A stretch of 64,000 bases of DNA, from positions 186,001 through 250,000 of the forward strand of contig NZ_CP040977.1 of the NCBI RefSeq assembly GCF_006364435.1, written 5' to 3'. Positions 12,008 to 22,671 of the stretch are shown one piece after another (the stretch's first letter is position 1; the number at the start of each line of letters is the position of its first letter). This stretch comes from Candidatus Methylopumilus universalis (lineage in GTDB: Bacteria > Pseudomonadota > Gammaproteobacteria > Burkholderiales > Methylophilaceae). The notes under the pieces are model-generated. The model was given only the letters and a program-made list of their open reading frames with translations, was not told where the DNA came from and did no database searches. The translations under genes and the position numbers were made by a program.

Positions 12008-12652
12008 ATGAGCTTAGCGCTTATTGGTCGCAAAGTGGGTATGACAAGGGTATTTACAGAGGATGGCACTAGCATTCCTGTAACAGTTCTTGAAGTCTTA
12101 CCTAACCGCGTGACACAGATCAAAACAATCGCTTCGGACGGCTATACTAGCCTTCAATTAGCCTATGGTGCGACAAAAGCTACCAAGCTTGATAAAGCAC
12201 TTACAGGACATTACGCTAAAGCAGGTGTAACAGCAGGTACTGGATTACACGAAACTGCAATCAAAGAAGAAGATGTAGCGAATTTCCCATTAGGCACGAA
12301 TATCACTGTAGAAAACTTCAAAGAAGGCCAACTTGTTGATGTTACAGGTACATCAATTGGTAAAGGTTATGCTGGTGTTATTAAAAGATATCACTTCAGC
12401 TCAAATCGCGCATCACACGGTAATTCAAGATCACATAACGTTCCAGGCTCAATTGGTATGGCTCAAGATCCAGGCCGAGTTTTCCCAGGAAAGCGCATGT
12501 CTGGTCATTTAGGTGCTGTGAGAGTCACTACACAGAACTTGGAAATTGTTCGTGTTGATACTACAAAAAATCTAATCCTAATTAGAGGGGCGGTTCCAGG
12601 CTCCAAAGGCGGCGACGTTTTAGTTCGCGCAGCTGTGAAAGTGAGCAAATAA
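12008..12652 (+). CDS. rplC: 50S ribosomal protein L3
   Basis: L3 (214 residues) binds 23S rRNA early in 50S assembly and reaches towards the peptidyl transferase centre. The start [20 protein letters not shown] and the loop around [23 protein letters not shown], which includes the glutamine methylated by PrmB in relatives, are recognisable. Its stop shares a base with the rplD start (TAATG), implying translational coupling. Confidence 0.98.
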   Translation: MSLALIGRKVGMTRVFTEDGTSIPVTVLEVLPNRVTQIKTIASDGYTSLQLAYGATKATKLDKALTGHYAKAGVTAGTGLHETAIKEEDVANFPLGTNITVENFKEGQLVDVTGTSIGKGYAGVIKRYHFSSNRASHGNSRSHNVPGSIGMAQDPGRVFPGKRMSGHLGAVRVTTQNLEIVRVDTTKNLILIRGAVPGSKGGDVLVRAAVKVSK

Positions 12653-13278
12653 TGGAATTAAAATTACTTGATAAAAACGGAAAGTCCGCTAAGAAAAGCG
12701 TCACAGTTTCTGATGCAACATTTGGCCGAGAATTTAATGAGGCTCTTGTTCATCAGTTGGTTGTTGCATACATGGCAAATGCACGAGTTGCAACTCGCTC
12801 ACAAAAAACAAGAGGTACTGTAAAACACAGTACTCGCAAGCCTTACGCACAAAAAGGTACAGGCAATGCTCGTTCTGGTATGACTTCAAGCCCTATATGG
12901 CGTGGAGGTGGCAGAACATTCCCAAATTCACCTGATGAAAATTTCTCTCACAAAATGAATCGTAAAGCATATCGCGTTGGTATGAGATCTATTTTGTCTG
13001 AATTGGTAAGACAAGAGAGATTAAGTATCGTTGAGGAATTTAAAGTTGAAACGCCAAAGACAAAACAACTTGTCGATAAAATTAAAGACATGGGATATAC
13101 GCAAGGTGTTTTAGTTTTAACAGATGCGTTTGATGAAAATTTATATTTATCATCAAGAAATTTAACTAACGTAATGGTTGTAGAAGCGCAATATGCTGAC
13201 CCAGTAAGTTTAGTTCAGTTTCCAAATGTTGTGGCCACAGCTGGTGCACTTAAAAAACTTGAGGAGATGCTAGCGTGA
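12652..13278 (+). CDS. rplD: 50S ribosomal protein L4
   Basis: L4 (208 residues) lines the nascent peptide exit tunnel; in E. coli it also represses the S10 operon. The extended loop contains [14 protein letters not shown] and [11 protein letters not shown], the region where macrolide-resistance changes occur elsewhere; the residues look normal. It overlaps rplC by 1 base and rplW by 4. No S10-type leader hairpin like the E. coli L4 target is evident upstream of rpsJ. Confidence 0.98.
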   Translation: MELKLLDKNGKSAKKSVTVSDATFGREFNEALVHQLVVAYMANARVATRSQKTRGTVKHSTRKPYAQKGTGNARSGMTSSPIWRGGGRTFPNSPDENFSHKMNRKAYRVGMRSILSELVRQERLSIVEEFKVETPKTKQLVDKIKDMGYTQGVLVLTDAFDENLYLSSRNLTNVMVVEAQYADPVSLVQFPNVVATAGALKKLEEMLA

Positions 13279-13586
13279 GTCAAATAGTTCATACACAAGA
13301 TCGTATTATTCAAGTTATTTTAGCGCCACAAATTACTGAGAAAGCAACATTCATTGCTGACAAACATAATCAAGTGGCATTCAAAGTAAGAACTGATGCG
13401 ACTAAATCAGAAATTAAAGCTGCTGTTGAATTAATGTTTAAAGTTGAAGTAAAGGCTGTGACATTACTCAATGTAGGTGGCAAGGTAAAAAGAGCAGGCC
13501 GTTCATTTGGTAAAAGAAATGATTGGAAGAAGGCTTACGTAAGTCTTAAGCCAGGCCAAGAGATTAATTTTGCGAGCGGTGAATAA
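13275..13586 (+). CDS. rplW: 50S ribosomal protein L23
   Basis: L23 (103 residues) sits at the tunnel exit and is the docking site for trigger factor and SRP. The block [23 protein letters not shown] is typical. The start is GTG at 13275, overlapping the rplD stop as GTGA. The frame has no better start, and the N-terminus is a few residues longer than in E. coli. Confidence 0.97.
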   Translation: MSQIVHTQDRIIQVILAPQITEKATFIADKHNQVAFKVRTDATKSEIKAAVELMFKVEVKAVTLLNVGGKVKRAGRSFGKRNDWKKAYVSLKPGQEINFASGE

Positions 13587-13595
13587 GGATAAAAA

Positions 13596-14429
13596 ATGGC
13601 TTTAGTTAAAGTAAAACCAACCTCCCCAGGAAGACGCGCAGTTGTTAAGGTTGTTAATCCAGACCTACACAAAGGCAAACCCTTCGCACCTTTAGTTGAA
13701 AAAAAGAATAAGCATGCCGGAAGAAATAGCCGTGGTGTTATTACAATTCGTCATCATGGTGGCGGCCATAAACAAAATTATCGAATGATTGATTTCAAAC
13801 GAAATAAAGATGGCATTCCTGCAAAAGTAGAGCATCTTGAATACGATCCAAATAGAACTGCAAATATTGCACTTCTTTTATATGCAGATGGTGAAAGAAG
13901 ATACATTATTGCTCCTAAAGGTGTAGCTGTAGGTGCTGAGTTAATAAGTGGCTCTGAAGCCCCCGTTAAAAATGGTAATGCTATGCCATTAAGAAACATT
14001 CCTGTAGGTAGCACTATCCACTGTATCGAATTACAGCCTGGCAAAGGTGCGCAAATAGCTCGCTCTGCTGGAACTTCTGTGCAGCTTTTAGCAAGAGAAG
14101 GTACATATGCTCAATTAAGACTTCGTTCAGGCGAAGTAAGAAAAGTACATGTAGATTGCAAAGCAACTTTAGGTGAAGTCGGTAACGAAGAACATTCTCT
14201 AAGATCTATTGGTAAAGCAGGTGCTATGAGATGGAGAGGCGTTAGACCAACAGTGCGCGGTGTAGTGATGAATCCTGTTGATCACCCACATGGTGGTGGT
14301 GAAGGAAAAACTGCGGCTGGTATGCATCCAGTGAGCCCTTGGGGAACTCCAACTAAAGGCTATCGAACAAGAACAAATAAACGTACTGACAATATGCGCG
14401 TCAGTCGTCGTCCAGCGAATAAGAGGTAA
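13596..14429 (+). CDS. rplB: 50S ribosomal protein L2
   Basis: L2 (277 residues) is a highly conserved 50S core protein needed for subunit association and peptidyl transferase activity. The C-terminal signature [15 protein letters not shown] with the conserved histidine region is present, as is [19 protein letters not shown] near the N-terminus. An AAGGA site lies just before the ATG. Position between rplW and rpsS is the standard S10 order. Confidence 0.99.
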   Translation: MALVKVKPTSPGRRAVVKVVNPDLHKGKPFAPLVEKKNKHAGRNSRGVITIRHHGGGHKQNYRMIDFKRNKDGIPAKVEHLEYDPNRTANIALLLYADGERRYIIAPKGVAVGAELISGSEAPVKNGNAMPLRNIPVGSTIHCIELQPGKGAQIARSAGTSVQLLAREGTYAQLRLRSGEVRKVHVDCKATLGEVGNEEHSLRSIGKAGAMRWRGVRPTVRGVVMNPVDHPHGGGEGKTAAGMHPVSPWGTPTKGYRTRTNKRTDNMRVSRRPANKR

Positions 14430-14434
14430 TAAAT

Positions 14435-14710
14435 ATGGCACGTTCAGTTAAAAAAGGACCATTCATTGATGCACATTTGGCAAAGAAAGTTGAGGTTGCC
14501 TCAGGTAATCGCGATCGTAAGCCAATTAAAACCTGGTCAAGAAGATCAACGATCTTACCTAGCTTCATTGGTCTTACCATTGCAATCCATAATGGAAAAC
14601 AACATGTACCTGTAATGATTACAGAAAATATGATTGGACATAAGTTAGGTGAATTTGCACTAACAAGAACCTTTAAAGGTCACGCTGCTGACAGAAAGGC
14701 TAAGGTATAA
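14435..14710 (+). CDS. rpsS: 30S ribosomal protein S19
   Basis: S19 (91 residues) forms a complex with S13 in the 30S head and contacts the A-site t[18 protein letters not shown] at the start and [16 protein letters not shown] near the end are diagnostic. It follows rplB by 5 bases and precedes rplV by 1 base. Confidence 0.99.
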   Translation: MARSVKKGPFIDAHLAKKVEVASGNRDRKPIKTWSRRSTILPSFIGLTIAIHNGKQHVPVMITENMIGHKLGEFALTRTFKGHAADRKAKV

Positions 14711-14711
14711 A

Positions 14712-15047
14712 ATGGCTACCGAAGTTTCAGCAGTTCTAAAAGGTGTTCGTTTATCACCCCAGAAGGCAAGATTAGTTGCTGATTTAGTAAGGGGAAAAAA
14801 AGTAGATTACGCGCTTAACATTCTTAATTTCAGCCCAAAAAAAGGTGCAGAAATTATTAAGCGAGTAGTAGAGTCCGCAATTGCAAATGCCGAACACAAT
14901 AATGGGGCTGATATAGATGAATTGTTTATTAAAACAATTTATGTAGATAAAGGCATTATTTTAAAACGTATCCGTGCACGCGCTAAAGGCCGTGCAGGGA
15001 AAATAACAAAACCAACTTGTCACATTAAAGTGACAGTCGGCAACTAA
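14712..15047 (+). CDS. rplV: 50S ribosomal protein L22
   Basis: L22 (111 residues) lines the exit tunnel with a long beta-hairpin, here [21 protein letters not shown], whose tip is a macrolide-resistance hot spot in other species. [17 protein letters not shown] near the N-terminus is typical. It is packed 1 base after rpsS and 12 before rpsC. Confidence 0.99.
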   Translation: MATEVSAVLKGVRLSPQKARLVADLVRGKKVDYALNILNFSPKKGAEIIKRVVESAIANAEHNNGADIDELFIKTIYVDKGIILKRIRARAKGRAGKITKPTCHIKVTVGN

Positions 15048-15059
15048 AGAGAAAAAAAT

Positions 15060-15857
15060 ATGGGTCAAAAAATTCATCCAATTGGTTTCCGCTTAAGTGT
15101 TCAGAAAAACTGGACATCACGTTGGTATGCTAATAGTAAAAATTTTCCTGCAATGTTGAACAATGACATTAAGGTCAGAGAATTTTTAAATAAAAAATTA
15201 GCAAATGCTGCGGTAAGTAAAATTGTTATTGAGCGACCAGCCAAAAATGCAAAGATTACAATTTACTCAGCAAGGCCTGGAATTGTAATTGGGAAAAAAG
15301 GTGAAGATATTGAAACATTAAGATCAAGTTTACAAGCGCTTATGGGCGTTCCGGTTCATTTGAATATTGAGGAAGTACGTAAACCAGAAATCGATGCAAC
15401 GTTAATTGCACAAAGTATTGCTCAGCAATTAGAAAAACGTGTGATGTTTAGACGTGCTATGAAAAGAGCAATGCAGAACGCAATGAGGCTAGGGGCTCAA
15501 GGTATCAAAATTATGAGTGCTGGCCGATTAAATGGTATTGAGATTGCAAGAACAGAATGGTATAGAGAAGGCAGAGTGCCTCTTCATACATTAAGAGCTG
15601 ATATAGATTACGGTGTAGCCGAAGCGAAGACGACTTATGGAATTATTGGTATAAAAGTATGGGTCTTTAAAGGTGAGTTATTCGTAGACAATACAAAAGA
15701 AACTTCACAGACATTAGATGCTGCAAATCCAGCAATTGAAAAAGCTGCAGAAGAAAAAAAACTTAGAAAACCAAGAGTAAAAAAAGACGAAACAACAGCA
15801 CAAGAACCAGAAAAAAAAGTGAGAAAGTCGAGGGCTAAAGATGTTACAACCGGCTAG
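15060..15857 (+). CDS. rpsC: 30S ribosomal protein S3 with charged C-terminal tail
   Basis: S3 (265 residues, against 233 in E. coli) forms part of the mRNA entry channel of the 30S head. The KH domain with the GxxG loop IGKKGEDIE lies near residues 75-85. From about residue 215 the chain becomes a Lys/Glu/Ala-rich low-complexity tail, as in other betaproteobacterial S3 proteins. The last 17 bases of the gene overlap the start of rplP in another frame. Confidence 0.98.
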   Translation: MGQKIHPIGFRLSVQKNWTSRWYANSKNFPAMLNNDIKVREFLNKKLANAAVSKIVIERPAKNAKITIYSARPGIVIGKKGEDIETLRSSLQALMGVPVHLNIEEVRKPEIDATLIAQSIAQQLEKRVMFRRAMKRAMQNAMRLGAQGIKIMSAGRLNGIEIARTEWYREGRVPLHTLRADIDYGVAEAKTTYGIIGIKVWVFKGELFVDNTKETSQTLDAANPAIEKAAEEKKLRKPRVKKDETTAQEPEKKVRKSRAKDVTTG

Positions 15858-16257
15858 ACAAAAATTTCGTAAGATGCAAAAAGGCCGAAACAAAGGCATT
15901 GCAACGACAGGAAACAAAGTAAGTTTCGGTGATTTCGGTTTGAAAGCTATTGGACGAGGACGTCTAACAGCGCGTCAGATTGAAGCTGCACGTCGAGTGA
16001 TGACGCGTCACATTAAGCGTGGTGGCCGAGTATGGATTCGTATATTCCCAGATCAACCAATTTCAAAAAAACCTGCTGAAGTTCGTATGGGTAACGGTAA
16101 AGGCAGTACCGAGTACTACGTAGCTCAAATTCAGCCTGGCAAAATGTTATATGAGATGGATGGAGTGACTGAAGCATTAGCGAGAGAAGCGTTTAAATTA
16201 GCAGCAGCTAAGCTTCCAATTGAAACAACCTTTATTACTCGTCATATCGGAGGCTAA
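15841..16257 (+). CDS. rplP: 50S ribosomal protein L16
   Basis: L16 (138 residues) organises the A-site side of the 50S subunit. [19 protein letters not shown] is the standard start, which fixes initiation inside rpsC (17-base overlap). The arginine hydroxylated by RoxA/YcfD in E. coli lies in a similarly conserved stretch ([14 protein letters not shown]). rpmC follows after 1 base. Confidence 0.98.
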   Translation: MLQPARQKFRKMQKGRNKGIATTGNKVSFGDFGLKAIGRGRLTARQIEAARRVMTRHIKRGGRVWIRIFPDQPISKKPAEVRMGNGKGSTEYYVAQIQPGKMLYEMDGVTEALAREAFKLAAAKLPIETTFITRHIGG

Positions 16258-16258
16258 T

Positions 16259-16453
16259 ATGAAAACAGCTGATTTAAGAAAAAAGACAACTGAAGAATTA
16301 GGTACCGAGTTATTAGAGTTAAGAAGAGCTCAGTTCTCATTAAGAATGCAATTGGCAACTCAACAATTAAACAAGGTTGATCAAATTGCGAAAATTAAAC
16401 GTGATATCGCAAGAGTGAAAACAGTTCTTGGCGAGAAAGTTAAACAGGCTTAA
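16259..16453 (+). CDS. rpmC: 50S ribosomal protein L29
   Basis: L29 (64 residues) is a small helical-hairpin protein at the tunnel exit next to L23. I place the start at the ATG at 16259 ([15 protein letters not shown]), which gives the family's usual length; a longer frame upstream lies within rplP and is not plausible. rpsQ follows after 2 bases. Confidence 0.97.
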   Translation: MKTADLRKKTTEELGTELLELRRAQFSLRMQLATQQLNKVDQIAKIKRDIARVKTVLGEKVKQA

Positions 16454-16455
16454 AT

Positions 16456-16722
16456 ATGACGGATACAAAAAAAGTTGTTAGAACCTTTACGGGCAGAGTT
16501 GTCAGCGACAAGATGGACAAGACAGTGACTGTATTGGTTGAAAGAAAAGTAAAACATCCTTTAATTGGCAAGGTAATTGTTAAGTCAAATAAATTTCACG
16601 CGCATGATGAAAAAAATGAAAGTAAGGAAGGTGATTTGGTTGTTATTACAGAAAATCGCCCTATTTCAAAAACTAAATCATGGGTCGTTAGTAAAATAGT
16701 TACAAAAGCAGTTCAAGTTTAG
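16456..16722 (+). CDS. rpsQ: 30S ribosomal protein S17
   Basis: S17 (88 residues) is a primary 16S rRNA-binding protein with an OB fold. The block [20 protein letters not shown] and the end [11 protein letters not shown] are characteristic. It ends the S10 gene set; a 162-base gap with a promoter and structured leader separates it from rplN. Confidence 0.98.
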   Translation: MTDTKKVVRTFTGRVVSDKMDKTVTVLVERKVKHPLIGKVIVKSNKFHAHDEKNESKEGDLVVITENRPISKTKSWVVSKIVTKAVQV

Positions 16723-16732
16723 TTATAAGAAG

Positions 16733-16773
16733 TTGAGAATAAGAAATAAATAGCATATAATGCGAGACTTTTT
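16733..16773 (+). promoter_or_regulatory. sigma70-type promoter of the spc operon (rplN)
   Basis: TTGAGA (16733-16738), a 17-base spacer and perfect TATAAT (16756-16761) lie 11 bases after rpsQ. The discriminator GCGAGA is followed by CTTTTT at 16768-16773, so the expected start is a C 7 bases after the -10. This is the same position as the E. coli spc promoter, between rpsQ and rplN. Confidence 0.82.
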
Positions 16774-16860
16774 TGGGGTTCATAAACTATAAGTTTATAA
16801 GCTAACCCCCCAATACTGACCGTAGTATATCGGCTAATTAAAAAGCTGGCCTTAGCAATA
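16773..16860 (+). promoter_or_regulatory. structured 5' leader of the spc operon
   Basis: Directly after the predicted start, TTGGGGTT (16773-16780) can pair with AACCCCCCAA (16804-16813), enclosing a perfect inner hairpin ATAAACT-ATA-AGTTTAT (16782-16798). A second pairing GCTAA (16833-16837) / TTAGC (16852-16856) follows. The hairpins are not followed by T-runs and so do not look like terminators. A ribosomal protein or RNA-stability site is possible; which protein would bind is unknown. Confidence 0.6.
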
Positions 16861-16884
16861 ACGGATTAAGTTGGAGATAAATTC

Positions 16885-17253
16885 ATGATTCAAATGCAGT
16901 CAAGATTAGAAATTGCTGACAATACTGGCGCACGTTCAGTAATGTGCATTAAGGTATTGGGCGGCTCAAAACGACGTTATGCAAGTATTGGTGACATCAT
17001 CAAAGTAAGTATTAAAGACGCAGCTCCTAGAGGCAGAGTCAAAAAAGGAGAGGTTTATACCGCAGTTGTTGTGAGAACAGCAAAAGGCGTTAGAAGACCA
17101 GACGGGTCTTTAATTAAATTTGATGCAAATGCCGCCGTTCTTTTAAACGCTAAATTAGAACCTATTGGAACTCGTATTTTTGGACCTGTAACTCGCGAAT
17201 TGAGAACAGAACGGTTCATGAAGATCGTTTCATTAGCACCAGAAGTTTTATAG
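16885..17253 (+). CDS. rplN: 50S ribosomal protein L14
   Basis: L14 (122 residues) lies at the subunit interface and forms bridges to 16S rRNA; it is also the docking site of the silencing factor Rsf[21 protein letters not shown] at the start is diagnostic. It is the first gene of the spc operon, after a leader of about 117 bases and a TTGGAG ribosome binding site. Confidence 0.99.
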   Translation: MIQMQSRLEIADNTGARSVMCIKVLGGSKRRYASIGDIIKVSIKDAAPRGRVKKGEVYTAVVVRTAKGVRRPDGSLIKFDANAAVLLNAKLEPIGTRIFGPVTRELRTERFMKIVSLAPEVL

Positions 17254-17263
17254 GAGCATACGG

Positions 17264-17581
17264 ATGAACAAAATTCGTAAAGGTGACAAAGTCATTTTAA
17301 ATACAGGTAAAGACAAAGGTAAACAAGGTGTTGTTTTAAGCGTTCTTAAAACAGGACATGTTGTGGTTGAAGGTTTGAATATGGTAAAAAAACACACCAA
17401 ACCGAATCCTGCAAAAAATATTCAAGGTGGAATCGTAGGTAAAGAAATGCCACTTAATATTTCTAATGTTGCTTTACTTAATAACTTGACTCAAAAAGCT
17501 GACAGAGTCGGAATTAAAAAATTAGATGATGGAAAAAAAATCCGTGTTTTCAAATCAAACAACGAAGCAGTTGACGCATAG
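17264..17581 (+). CDS. rplX: 50S ribosomal protein L24
   Basis: L24 (105 residues) is an assembly-initiator protein of the 50S subunit with an N-terminal KOW motif ([20 protein letters not shown]). It lies 10 bases after rplN and 8 before rplE, in standard spc order. Confidence 0.98.
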   Translation: MNKIRKGDKVILNTGKDKGKQGVVLSVLKTGHVVVEGLNMVKKHTKPNPAKNIQGGIVGKEMPLNISNVALLNNLTQKADRVGIKKLDDGKKIRVFKSNNEAVDA

Positions 17582-17589
17582 GAAAAGAA

Positions 17590-18129
17590 ATGGCTCGATT
17601 AAAAGAATTTTATAAAACAGAAGTTATTAAAAAAATGACTGAACAATTTGGTTACTCATCACCAATGCAAGTCCCTAGAATTGAAAAAATTACTTTAAAT
17701 ATGGGTGTGGGTGAAGCGGTAGCTGACAAAAAGATCATGGAACATGCTGTAGGCGATATGGAAAAAATTGCTGGTCAAAAAGCTATTGTCACAAAAGCTA
17801 AAAAATCAGTGGCAGCATTTAAGATTCGTGACGATTATCCAGTAGGTTGCAAAGTAACTCTCCGTAGAGATCGTATGTATGAATTCTTAGATCGACTTGT
17901 TACAGTTGCTATTCCTCGAATTAGAGACTTTAGAGGTATTTCTGCTAGATCATTTGATGGTCGTGGGAATTACAACATGGGTGTTAAAGAGCAGATTATT
18001 TTTCCTGAAATTGAATACGATAAAATCGATGCATTAAGAGGGATGAATATCACAATTACAACGACAGCTAAAACTGACGAAGAAGCAAAAGCATTGTTAT
18101 CTGCGTTCAGTTTTCCATTTAGAAACTAG
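17590..18129 (+). CDS. rplE: 50S ribosomal protein L5
   Basis: L5 (179 residues) binds 5S rRNA and the P-site tRNA elbow and helps bridge the subunits. The blocks [18 protein letters not shown] and [19 protein letters not shown] are characteristic. In E. coli S8 represses the spc operon at the rplX-rplE border; here that border is only 8 bases and I see no clear S8-like hairpin. Confidence 0.98.
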   Translation: MARLKEFYKTEVIKKMTEQFGYSSPMQVPRIEKITLNMGVGEAVADKKIMEHAVGDMEKIAGQKAIVTKAKKSVAAFKIRDDYPVGCKVTLRRDRMYEFLDRLVTVAIPRIRDFRGISARSFDGRGNYNMGVKEQIIFPEIEYDKIDALRGMNITITTTAKTDEEAKALLSAFSFPFRN

Positions 18130-18138
18130 GTTTAGACT

Positions 18139-18444
18139 ATGGCTAAAATGTGCATGATAGAACGTGAGTTAAAACGACGCAATATGGTTGAAAAATTTAA
18201 GACCAAACGTGCTTCTTTAAATCAAATTATTTCAGATATAAACGCATCTTCAGAGCAAAAACAAGAAGCGAGACAGAAACTACAAAGTTTACCCCGCAAT
18301 TCAAGTCCAGTTAGATTAAGAAATCGTTGTTCTCTAACAGGACGTCCAAGAGGCGTCTACAGTAAGTTCGGGATTGGTCGAAGTAAATTAAGAGATTTAA
18401 TGATGCGAGGCGAAGTGCCTGGCGTGATTAAAGCAAGTTGGTAA
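18139..18444 (+). CDS. rpsN: 30S ribosomal protein S14 (zinc-independent form)
   Basis: S14 (101 residues) belongs to the long form without the CxxC zinc pairs, as usual in Gram-negative bacteria. It binds the 30S head near S3 and S10. The C-terminal [20 protein letters not shown] is diagnostic. It lies 9 bases after rplE. Confidence 0.98.
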   Translation: MAKMCMIERELKRRNMVEKFKTKRASLNQIISDINASSEQKQEARQKLQSLPRNSSPVRLRNRCSLTGRPRGVYSKFGIGRSKLRDLMMRGEVPGVIKASW

Positions 18445-18459
18445 TAGGAGAAAAATAAT

Positions 18460-18855
18460 ATGAGTATGAGCGATCCAGTTGCCGATATGCTAACCAGAAT
18501 TAGGAATGGTCAAGGTACTAATAAAGTATCTATCACCATGCCTGCATCTAAATTAAAAAAAGCTATCGCACATGTTTTAAAAGATGAAGGCTACATTGAG
18601 AATTTTGCTGAACACGAAGTTCAAGGCAAGCCAGTATTAAATATTGAACTCAAATATTATGCCGGCAGACCTGTTATTGAAAAAATTGAAAGAGTAAGTA
18701 AGCCAGGTTTACGAGTTTATAAAGCAAGCCAAAGCATTCCAGAAGTTATGAATGGTCTTGGTGTTGCAATCGTATCGACGTCTAAGGGAGTTATGACAGA
18801 TAGAAAAGCAAAAGCTGCGGGTATTGGCGGCGAAGTGCTTTGCTATGTGGCTTAA
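18460..18855 (+). CDS. rpsH: 30S ribosomal protein S8
   Basis: S8 (131 residues) is a primary binder of the 16S central domain. The N-terminus [18 protein letters not shown] and the C-terminal [13 protein letters not shown] are typical. An AGGAG site precedes the ATG. In E. coli S8 is the translational repressor of the spc operon; the corresponding mRNA site is not evident here. Confidence 0.98.
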   Translation: MSMSDPVADMLTRIRNGQGTNKVSITMPASKLKKAIAHVLKDEGYIENFAEHEVQGKPVLNIELKYYAGRPVIEKIERVSKPGLRVYKASQSIPEVMNGLGVAIVSTSKGVMTDRKAKAAGIGGEVLCYVA

Positions 18856-18866
18856 GGAGAGAATAT

Positions 18867-19400
18867 ATGTCACGTATAGCTAACGCACCCGTAGCGATTC
18901 CTCCTAAAGTAGAGGTTTCAATTAATGATTTGAATATTTCGATTAGTGGACCGATGGGAAAATTAAATCAGTTCATTACACCTAACGTTAAATTAAATAA
19001 TGATGGCCAAGCAATTACATTTGCAGCAGCTGATGAGTCTCAGCAAGCAAACGCAATGGCTGGCACTATGCGAGCTCTTGTTGCAAACATGATGAAAGGT
19101 GTTTCTGAAGGATTTGTAAGAAAACTAACTTTAATTGGTGTTGGGTATAAAGCTCAAGCGCAAGGTGCAAATCTTAATCTTGACCTAGGTTTTTCACATC
19201 CTGTGAATTATAAAATGCCTGAAGGCGTTAAAGTTGAAACACCAAGTCAAACTGAAATTATTTTAAAAGGTTCTGATAAGCAATTAATAGGTCAAGTTGC
19301 TGCTCAAATTAGAGCGTATCGACCTCCAGAGCCATATAAAGGTAAGGGCGTTCGTTATTCAGATGAGAACGTAATTATCAAAGAAACTAAGAAAAAATAA
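18867..19400 (+). CDS. rplF: 50S ribosomal protein L6
   Basis: L6 (177 residues with this start) binds near the sarcin-ricin loop and the GTPase-associated region. I chose the ATG at 18867 because it follows AAGGAGA and gives MSRIANAPV, the conserved L6 start and length; a longer frame beginning inside rpsH is not plausible. The C-terminal [13 protein letters not shown] matches the family. Confidence 0.98.
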   Translation: MSRIANAPVAIPPKVEVSINDLNISISGPMGKLNQFITPNVKLNNDGQAITFAAADESQQANAMAGTMRALVANMMKGVSEGFVRKLTLIGVGYKAQAQGANLNLDLGFSHPVNYKMPEGVKVETPSQTEIILKGSDKQLIGQVAAQIRAYRPPEPYKGKGVRYSDENVIIKETKKK

Positions 19401-19410
19401 AGGTTGAGAT

Positions 19411-19764
19411 ATGTATAATACAAACCCCCGTTTACGTCGCGCTAAAAAGACAAGAGCAAAAATCGCTGAACTTCAAGTGACAAGACTAAGCGTTCACAGA
19501 ACGAACACAAACATTTATGCGCAAATCATAAGCGCTGGTGAGAATAAAGTTTTAGCAAGCGCTTCTTCACTTGAAGCGGATATTAAAAAAACTTTAAAGA
19601 ATGGCGGCAATATTGAGGCAGCTGCTCAAATTGGCAAACGCATTGCTGAAAAAGCAAAAAAAATAGGAATTACAAATGTAGCATTTGATAGGTCAGGTTA
19701 TCGCTATCACGGCAGAGTTAAAGCTTTAGCAGATGCTGCTAGAGAAAACGGCTTGTCTTTCTAA
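19411..19764 (+). CDS. rplR: 50S ribosomal protein L18
   Basis: L18 (117 residues) binds 5S rRNA together with L5 and L25. The C-terminal block [24 protein letters not shown] is the family signature. It is 10 bases after rplF, 25 before rpsE. Confidence 0.98.
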   Translation: MYNTNPRLRRAKKTRAKIAELQVTRLSVHRTNTNIYAQIISAGENKVLASASSLEADIKKTLKNGGNIEAAAQIGKRIAEKAKKIGITNVAFDRSGYRYHGRVKALADAARENGLSF

Positions 19765-19789
19765 CCCAATAATTTAAATAGGTCAAAAC

Positions 19790-20302
19790 ATGGCAAAAGA
19801 TTTAGAAAATCAACAAACGCAAACAGACGGTCTAAGAGAAAAAATGATTGCTGTAAACCGAGTTACTAAAGTAGTTAAGGGTGGTCGAATCATGAGCTTT
19901 GCTGCGTTAACTGTTGTTGGTGATGGAGACGGTTCAGTTGGTATGGGAAAAGGTAAAGCAAGAGAAGTGCCTGTGGCAGTTCAAAAAGCAATGGACGAAG
20001 CTAGAAGAGGTATGCTCAAAGTAAAACTTAACAATGGTACTTTGCAACATGCAGTAATGGGTGAGCACGGCGCTGCAAAAGTATTCATTCAGCCTGCTTC
20101 CGAAGGTACCGGCATTATTGCTGGTGGCGCTATGCGAGCAATTTTCGAGGTAATGGGCATTACTAATGTTTTAGCAAAATGTATTGGATCAACAAATCCT
20201 TATAATGTTGTAAGAGCAACATTGAATGGACTTGAGTCAATGAATACACCGGCTGAAATTGCTGCTAAACGCGGTAAATCAGTAGAAGAAATTAGAGGCT
20301 AA
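19790..20302 (+). CDS. rpsE: 30S ribosomal protein S5
   Basis: S5 (170 residues) contributes to decoding fidelity and mRNA unwinding at the entry channel. The double-stranded-RNA-binding-like N-terminal domain contains [19 protein letters not shown], the loop where spectinomycin resistance maps in other species. The C-terminal SNPYN-like block ([15 protein letters not shown]) is present. Confidence 0.98.
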   Translation: MAKDLENQQTQTDGLREKMIAVNRVTKVVKGGRIMSFAALTVVGDGDGSVGMGKGKAREVPVAVQKAMDEARRGMLKVKLNNGTLQHAVMGEHGAAKVFIQPASEGTGIIAGGAMRAIFEVMGITNVLAKCIGSTNPYNVVRATLNGLESMNTPAEIAAKRGKSVEEIRG

Positions 20303-20306
20303 TTAA

Positions 20307-20510
20307 ATGGCAAAAACAAAAAAAGAAATTACAGCGGGTTTAAAAGTTACATTAATTAAAAGTTTGATTGGCAGAACTGAGCCTCATCGCGCAACAGTGA
20401 AAGGATTAGGTCTTAGAAGAATACATCATACAGTTGAGTTGCAAGACACTCCTGCGATTCGAGGCATGATCAATGCAGTGAATTACTTACTTAAAGTCGA
20501 AAAGATATAA
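20307..20510 (+). CDS. rpmD: 50S ribosomal protein L30
   Basis: L30 (67 residues, slightly longer than the usual 58-60) is a small 50S protein; the core [23 protein letters not shown] is diagnostic. The extra residues are at the N-terminus. It lies 4 bases after rpsE and 9 before rplO. Confidence 0.97.
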   Translation: MAKTKKEITAGLKVTLIKSLIGRTEPHRATVKGLGLRRIHHTVELQDTPAIRGMINAVNYLLKVEKI

Positions 20511-20519
20511 AGAGAAATT

Positions 20520-20957
20520 ATGAAACTAAATACATTAAAACCAGCAGTTGGTTCTAAAAAAGTAGCAAGACGTGTTGGCCGAGGTATTGGTTCCGGTCTT
20601 GGAAAAACGGCTGGACGCGGACACAAAGGACAAAAATCTAGAGCTGGTGGATTCCATAAAGTTGGTTTTGAAGGCGGTCAAATGCCGATTCAAAGACGTC
20701 TTCCAAAACGCGGATTTAAATCATTAACACATAAATTAACTGCTCGCGTTAGAACAAATGAGCTCAATTTAGTTGAGTCAGACAATATTGATTTGCTCGT
20801 ATTAAAAGCGGCAAAATTAATTTCTGATAATGCTAAGACAGCAAAAGTATATTTGTCTGGCGAAGTGAAAAGAAAATTAACAATCCAAGGTTTATTGCTA
20901 ACTAAGGGCGCTCGAGCTGCGATTGAAGCGGCGGGCGGAAAAGTAGTAGAAGTTTGA
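20520..20957 (+). CDS. rplO: 50S ribosomal protein L15
   Basis: L15 (145 residues) is a late-assembly 50S protein. The glycine- and arginine-rich N-terminal extension that threads into 23S rRNA ([20 protein letters not shown]) is clear. secY follows after 10 bases. Confidence 0.98.
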   Translation: MKLNTLKPAVGSKKVARRVGRGIGSGLGKTAGRGHKGQKSRAGGFHKVGFEGGQMPIQRRLPKRGFKSLTHKLTARVRTNELNLVESDNIDLLVLKAAKLISDNAKTAKVYLSGEVKRKLTIQGLLLTKGARAAIEAAGGKVVEV

Positions 20958-20967
20958 GAATTTAATT

Positions 20968-22290
20968 TTGGCTCAAGATAATCTATTAGGTGCTTTAGGT
21001 AAGACAAGCGAATTAAAAAATCGCATATTGTTTGTTTTAGGCGCCATTATTGTTTATAGACTTGGCGCTCATATTCCAGTACCTGGAATTGATCCGCTTG
21101 AGCTTAAAAAATTATTTGACTCACAAAGCGGCGGCATCTTAGGAATGTTTAATATGTTCTCTGGAGGCGCGCTAAGTAGATTTACCTTATTTGCGTTAGG
21201 GATCATGCCTTACATTTCTGCATCGATCATTATGCAATTATTAACTGTGGTATCGCCTCAGCTTGAACAGTTAAAAAAAGAAGGCGAAGCAGGCAGAAGA
21301 GCAATAACAAAATATACGAGATACGGTACAGTTATTTTGGCCGCATTTCAGGCGCTTGGTATTTCAATTGCGCTGGAGTCTCAACCTGGATTAGTAATTG
21401 ATCCGGGATTAGCTTTTAGACTGACATCAGTTGTAACTTTAGTCAGTGGAACAATGTTCCTTATGTGGTTGGGTGAACAAATTACTGAAAGAGGTATTGG
21501 TAACGGTATCTCAATTATTATTTTCACGGGTATTGTCGCTGGATTGCCAAGTGCATTGGGAAGCACACTTGAGCTAGCTAGAACGGGCGCATTTTCAATA
21601 CCATTAGTTTTCTTCTTGTTTGCAGCAACTATTTTAGTGACAGCACTGGTCGTTTTTGTTGAAAGAGGGCAGCGAAAAATTACTGTTAATTATGCAAAAA
21701 GACAAGTTGGTAATAAATTATATGGAGGCCAAACCTCTCATTTGCCTTTAAAACTAAATATGGCGGGTGTCATCCCACCTATTTTTGCATCAAGCATTAT
21801 TTTATTTCCAGCGACTTTAGCTGGTTGGTTTGGATCTGGAGAAAATATGTTGTGGCTTAAGGATATTGGAGCTGCAATTTCACCAGGACAGCCGATTTAT
21901 ATTTTTCTATTCGCATTAGCGATAGTGTTTTTCTGCTTTTTTTATACCGCTTTGGTTTTTAATCCAAAGGAAACAGCAGATAATTTGAAAAAAGGCGGTG
22001 CGTTTGTTCCTGGCATTAGACCGGGAGAACAAACTGCAAAATATATCGACCAAATTATGGGTAGATTAACTTTAGTGGGCGCTGTGTATATAACGCTTGT
22101 ATGTTTATTGCCAGAGTTCTTAATACTTAAGTTTAATGTTCCTTTTTATTTTGGAGGTACATCATTATTAATTATTGTAGTGGTAACGATGGATTTTATG
22201 ACCCAGGTTCAGTCTCATCTGATGTCATATCAGTATGAGGGATTACTTAAGAAAGCTAACTTTAAAGGTGGCGCTAATGCGCTTAGATAG
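20968..22290 (+). CDS. secY: preprotein translocase subunit SecY
   Basis: SecY (440 residues) is the pore subunit of the SecYEG channel in the inner membrane. Ten hydrophobic segments can be followed; the plug and first-helix region ([14 protein letters not shown]) and the cytoplasmic loop with the conserved arginine ([17 protein letters not shown]) are clear. Translation most likely starts at TTG (20968), because the family begins a few residues before this block and no ATG fits. The weak start may limit output within the r-protein operon (inference). Confidence 0.97.
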   Translation: MAQDNLLGALGKTSELKNRILFVLGAIIVYRLGAHIPVPGIDPLELKKLFDSQSGGILGMFNMFSGGALSRFTLFALGIMPYISASIIMQLLTVVSPQLEQLKKEGEAGRRAITKYTRYGTVILAAFQALGISIALESQPGLVIDPGLAFRLTSVVTLVSGTMFLMWLGEQITERGIGNGISIIIFTGIVAGLPSALGSTLELARTGAFSIPLVFFLFAATILVTALVVFVERGQRKITVNYAKRQVGNKLYGGQTSHLPLKLNMAGVIPPIFASSIILFPATLAGWFGSGENMLWLKDIGAAISPGQPIYIFLFALAIVFFCFFYTALVFNPKETADNLKKGGAFVPGIRPGEQTAKYIDQIMGRLTLVGAVYITLVCLLPEFLILKFNVPFYFGGTSLLIIVVVTMDFMTQVQSHLMSYQYEGLLKKANFKGGANALR

Positions 22291-22300
22291 CCTTTAATTA

Positions 22301-22519
22301 ATGGCAAAAGAAGACACAATTGAAATGCAGGGGGAGATTATAGAAAATCTTCCAAATGCAACTTTTAGAGTTAAGTTGGAAAATGACCATGTTGTATTGG
22401 GTTATATTTCAGGAAAAATGCGTATGAATTATATTCGTATTCTTCCAGGAGATAAGGTGACAGTTGAAATGACGCCTTATGATTTAACCAGAGCAAGAAT
22501 TACGTTCAGGGTTAAATAA
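22301..22519 (+). CDS. infA: translation initiation factor IF-1
   Basis: IF-1 (72 residues, the exact usual length) is an OB-fold protein that occupies the A site during initiation. [13 protein letters not shown] and [15 protein letters not shown] are diagnostic. It sits between secY and rpmJ, the usual place in betaproteobacteria. Confidence 0.98.
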   Translation: MAKEDTIEMQGEIIENLPNATFRVKLENDHVVLGYISGKMRMNYIRILPGDKVTVEMTPYDLTRARITFRVK

Positions 22520-22552
22520 GTAATATTTAATTAAAATTTAAGAGGTATAAAA

Positions 22553-22666
22553 ATGAGAGTTCGCGCATCCGTAAAAACATTATGCCGAAACTGTAAAGTT
22601 GTCAGAAGAAGAGGTGTTGTGAGAGTAATTTGCTCAGATCCTCGACATAAGCAACGACAAGGATAA
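22553..22666 (+). CDS. rpmJ: 50S ribosomal protein L36
   Basis: A 37-residue zinc-ribbon protein of the 50S subunit. The translation starts [19 protein letters not shown] and ends DPRHKQRQG; the zinc ligands are C11, C14, C27 and H32. AAGAGG upstream serves as the ribosome binding site. It is easily missed because of its size, but length and sequence match the family. Confidence 0.97.
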   Translation: MRVRASVKTLCRNCKVVRRRGVVRVICSDPRHKQRQG

Positions 22667-22671
22667 GGGTG

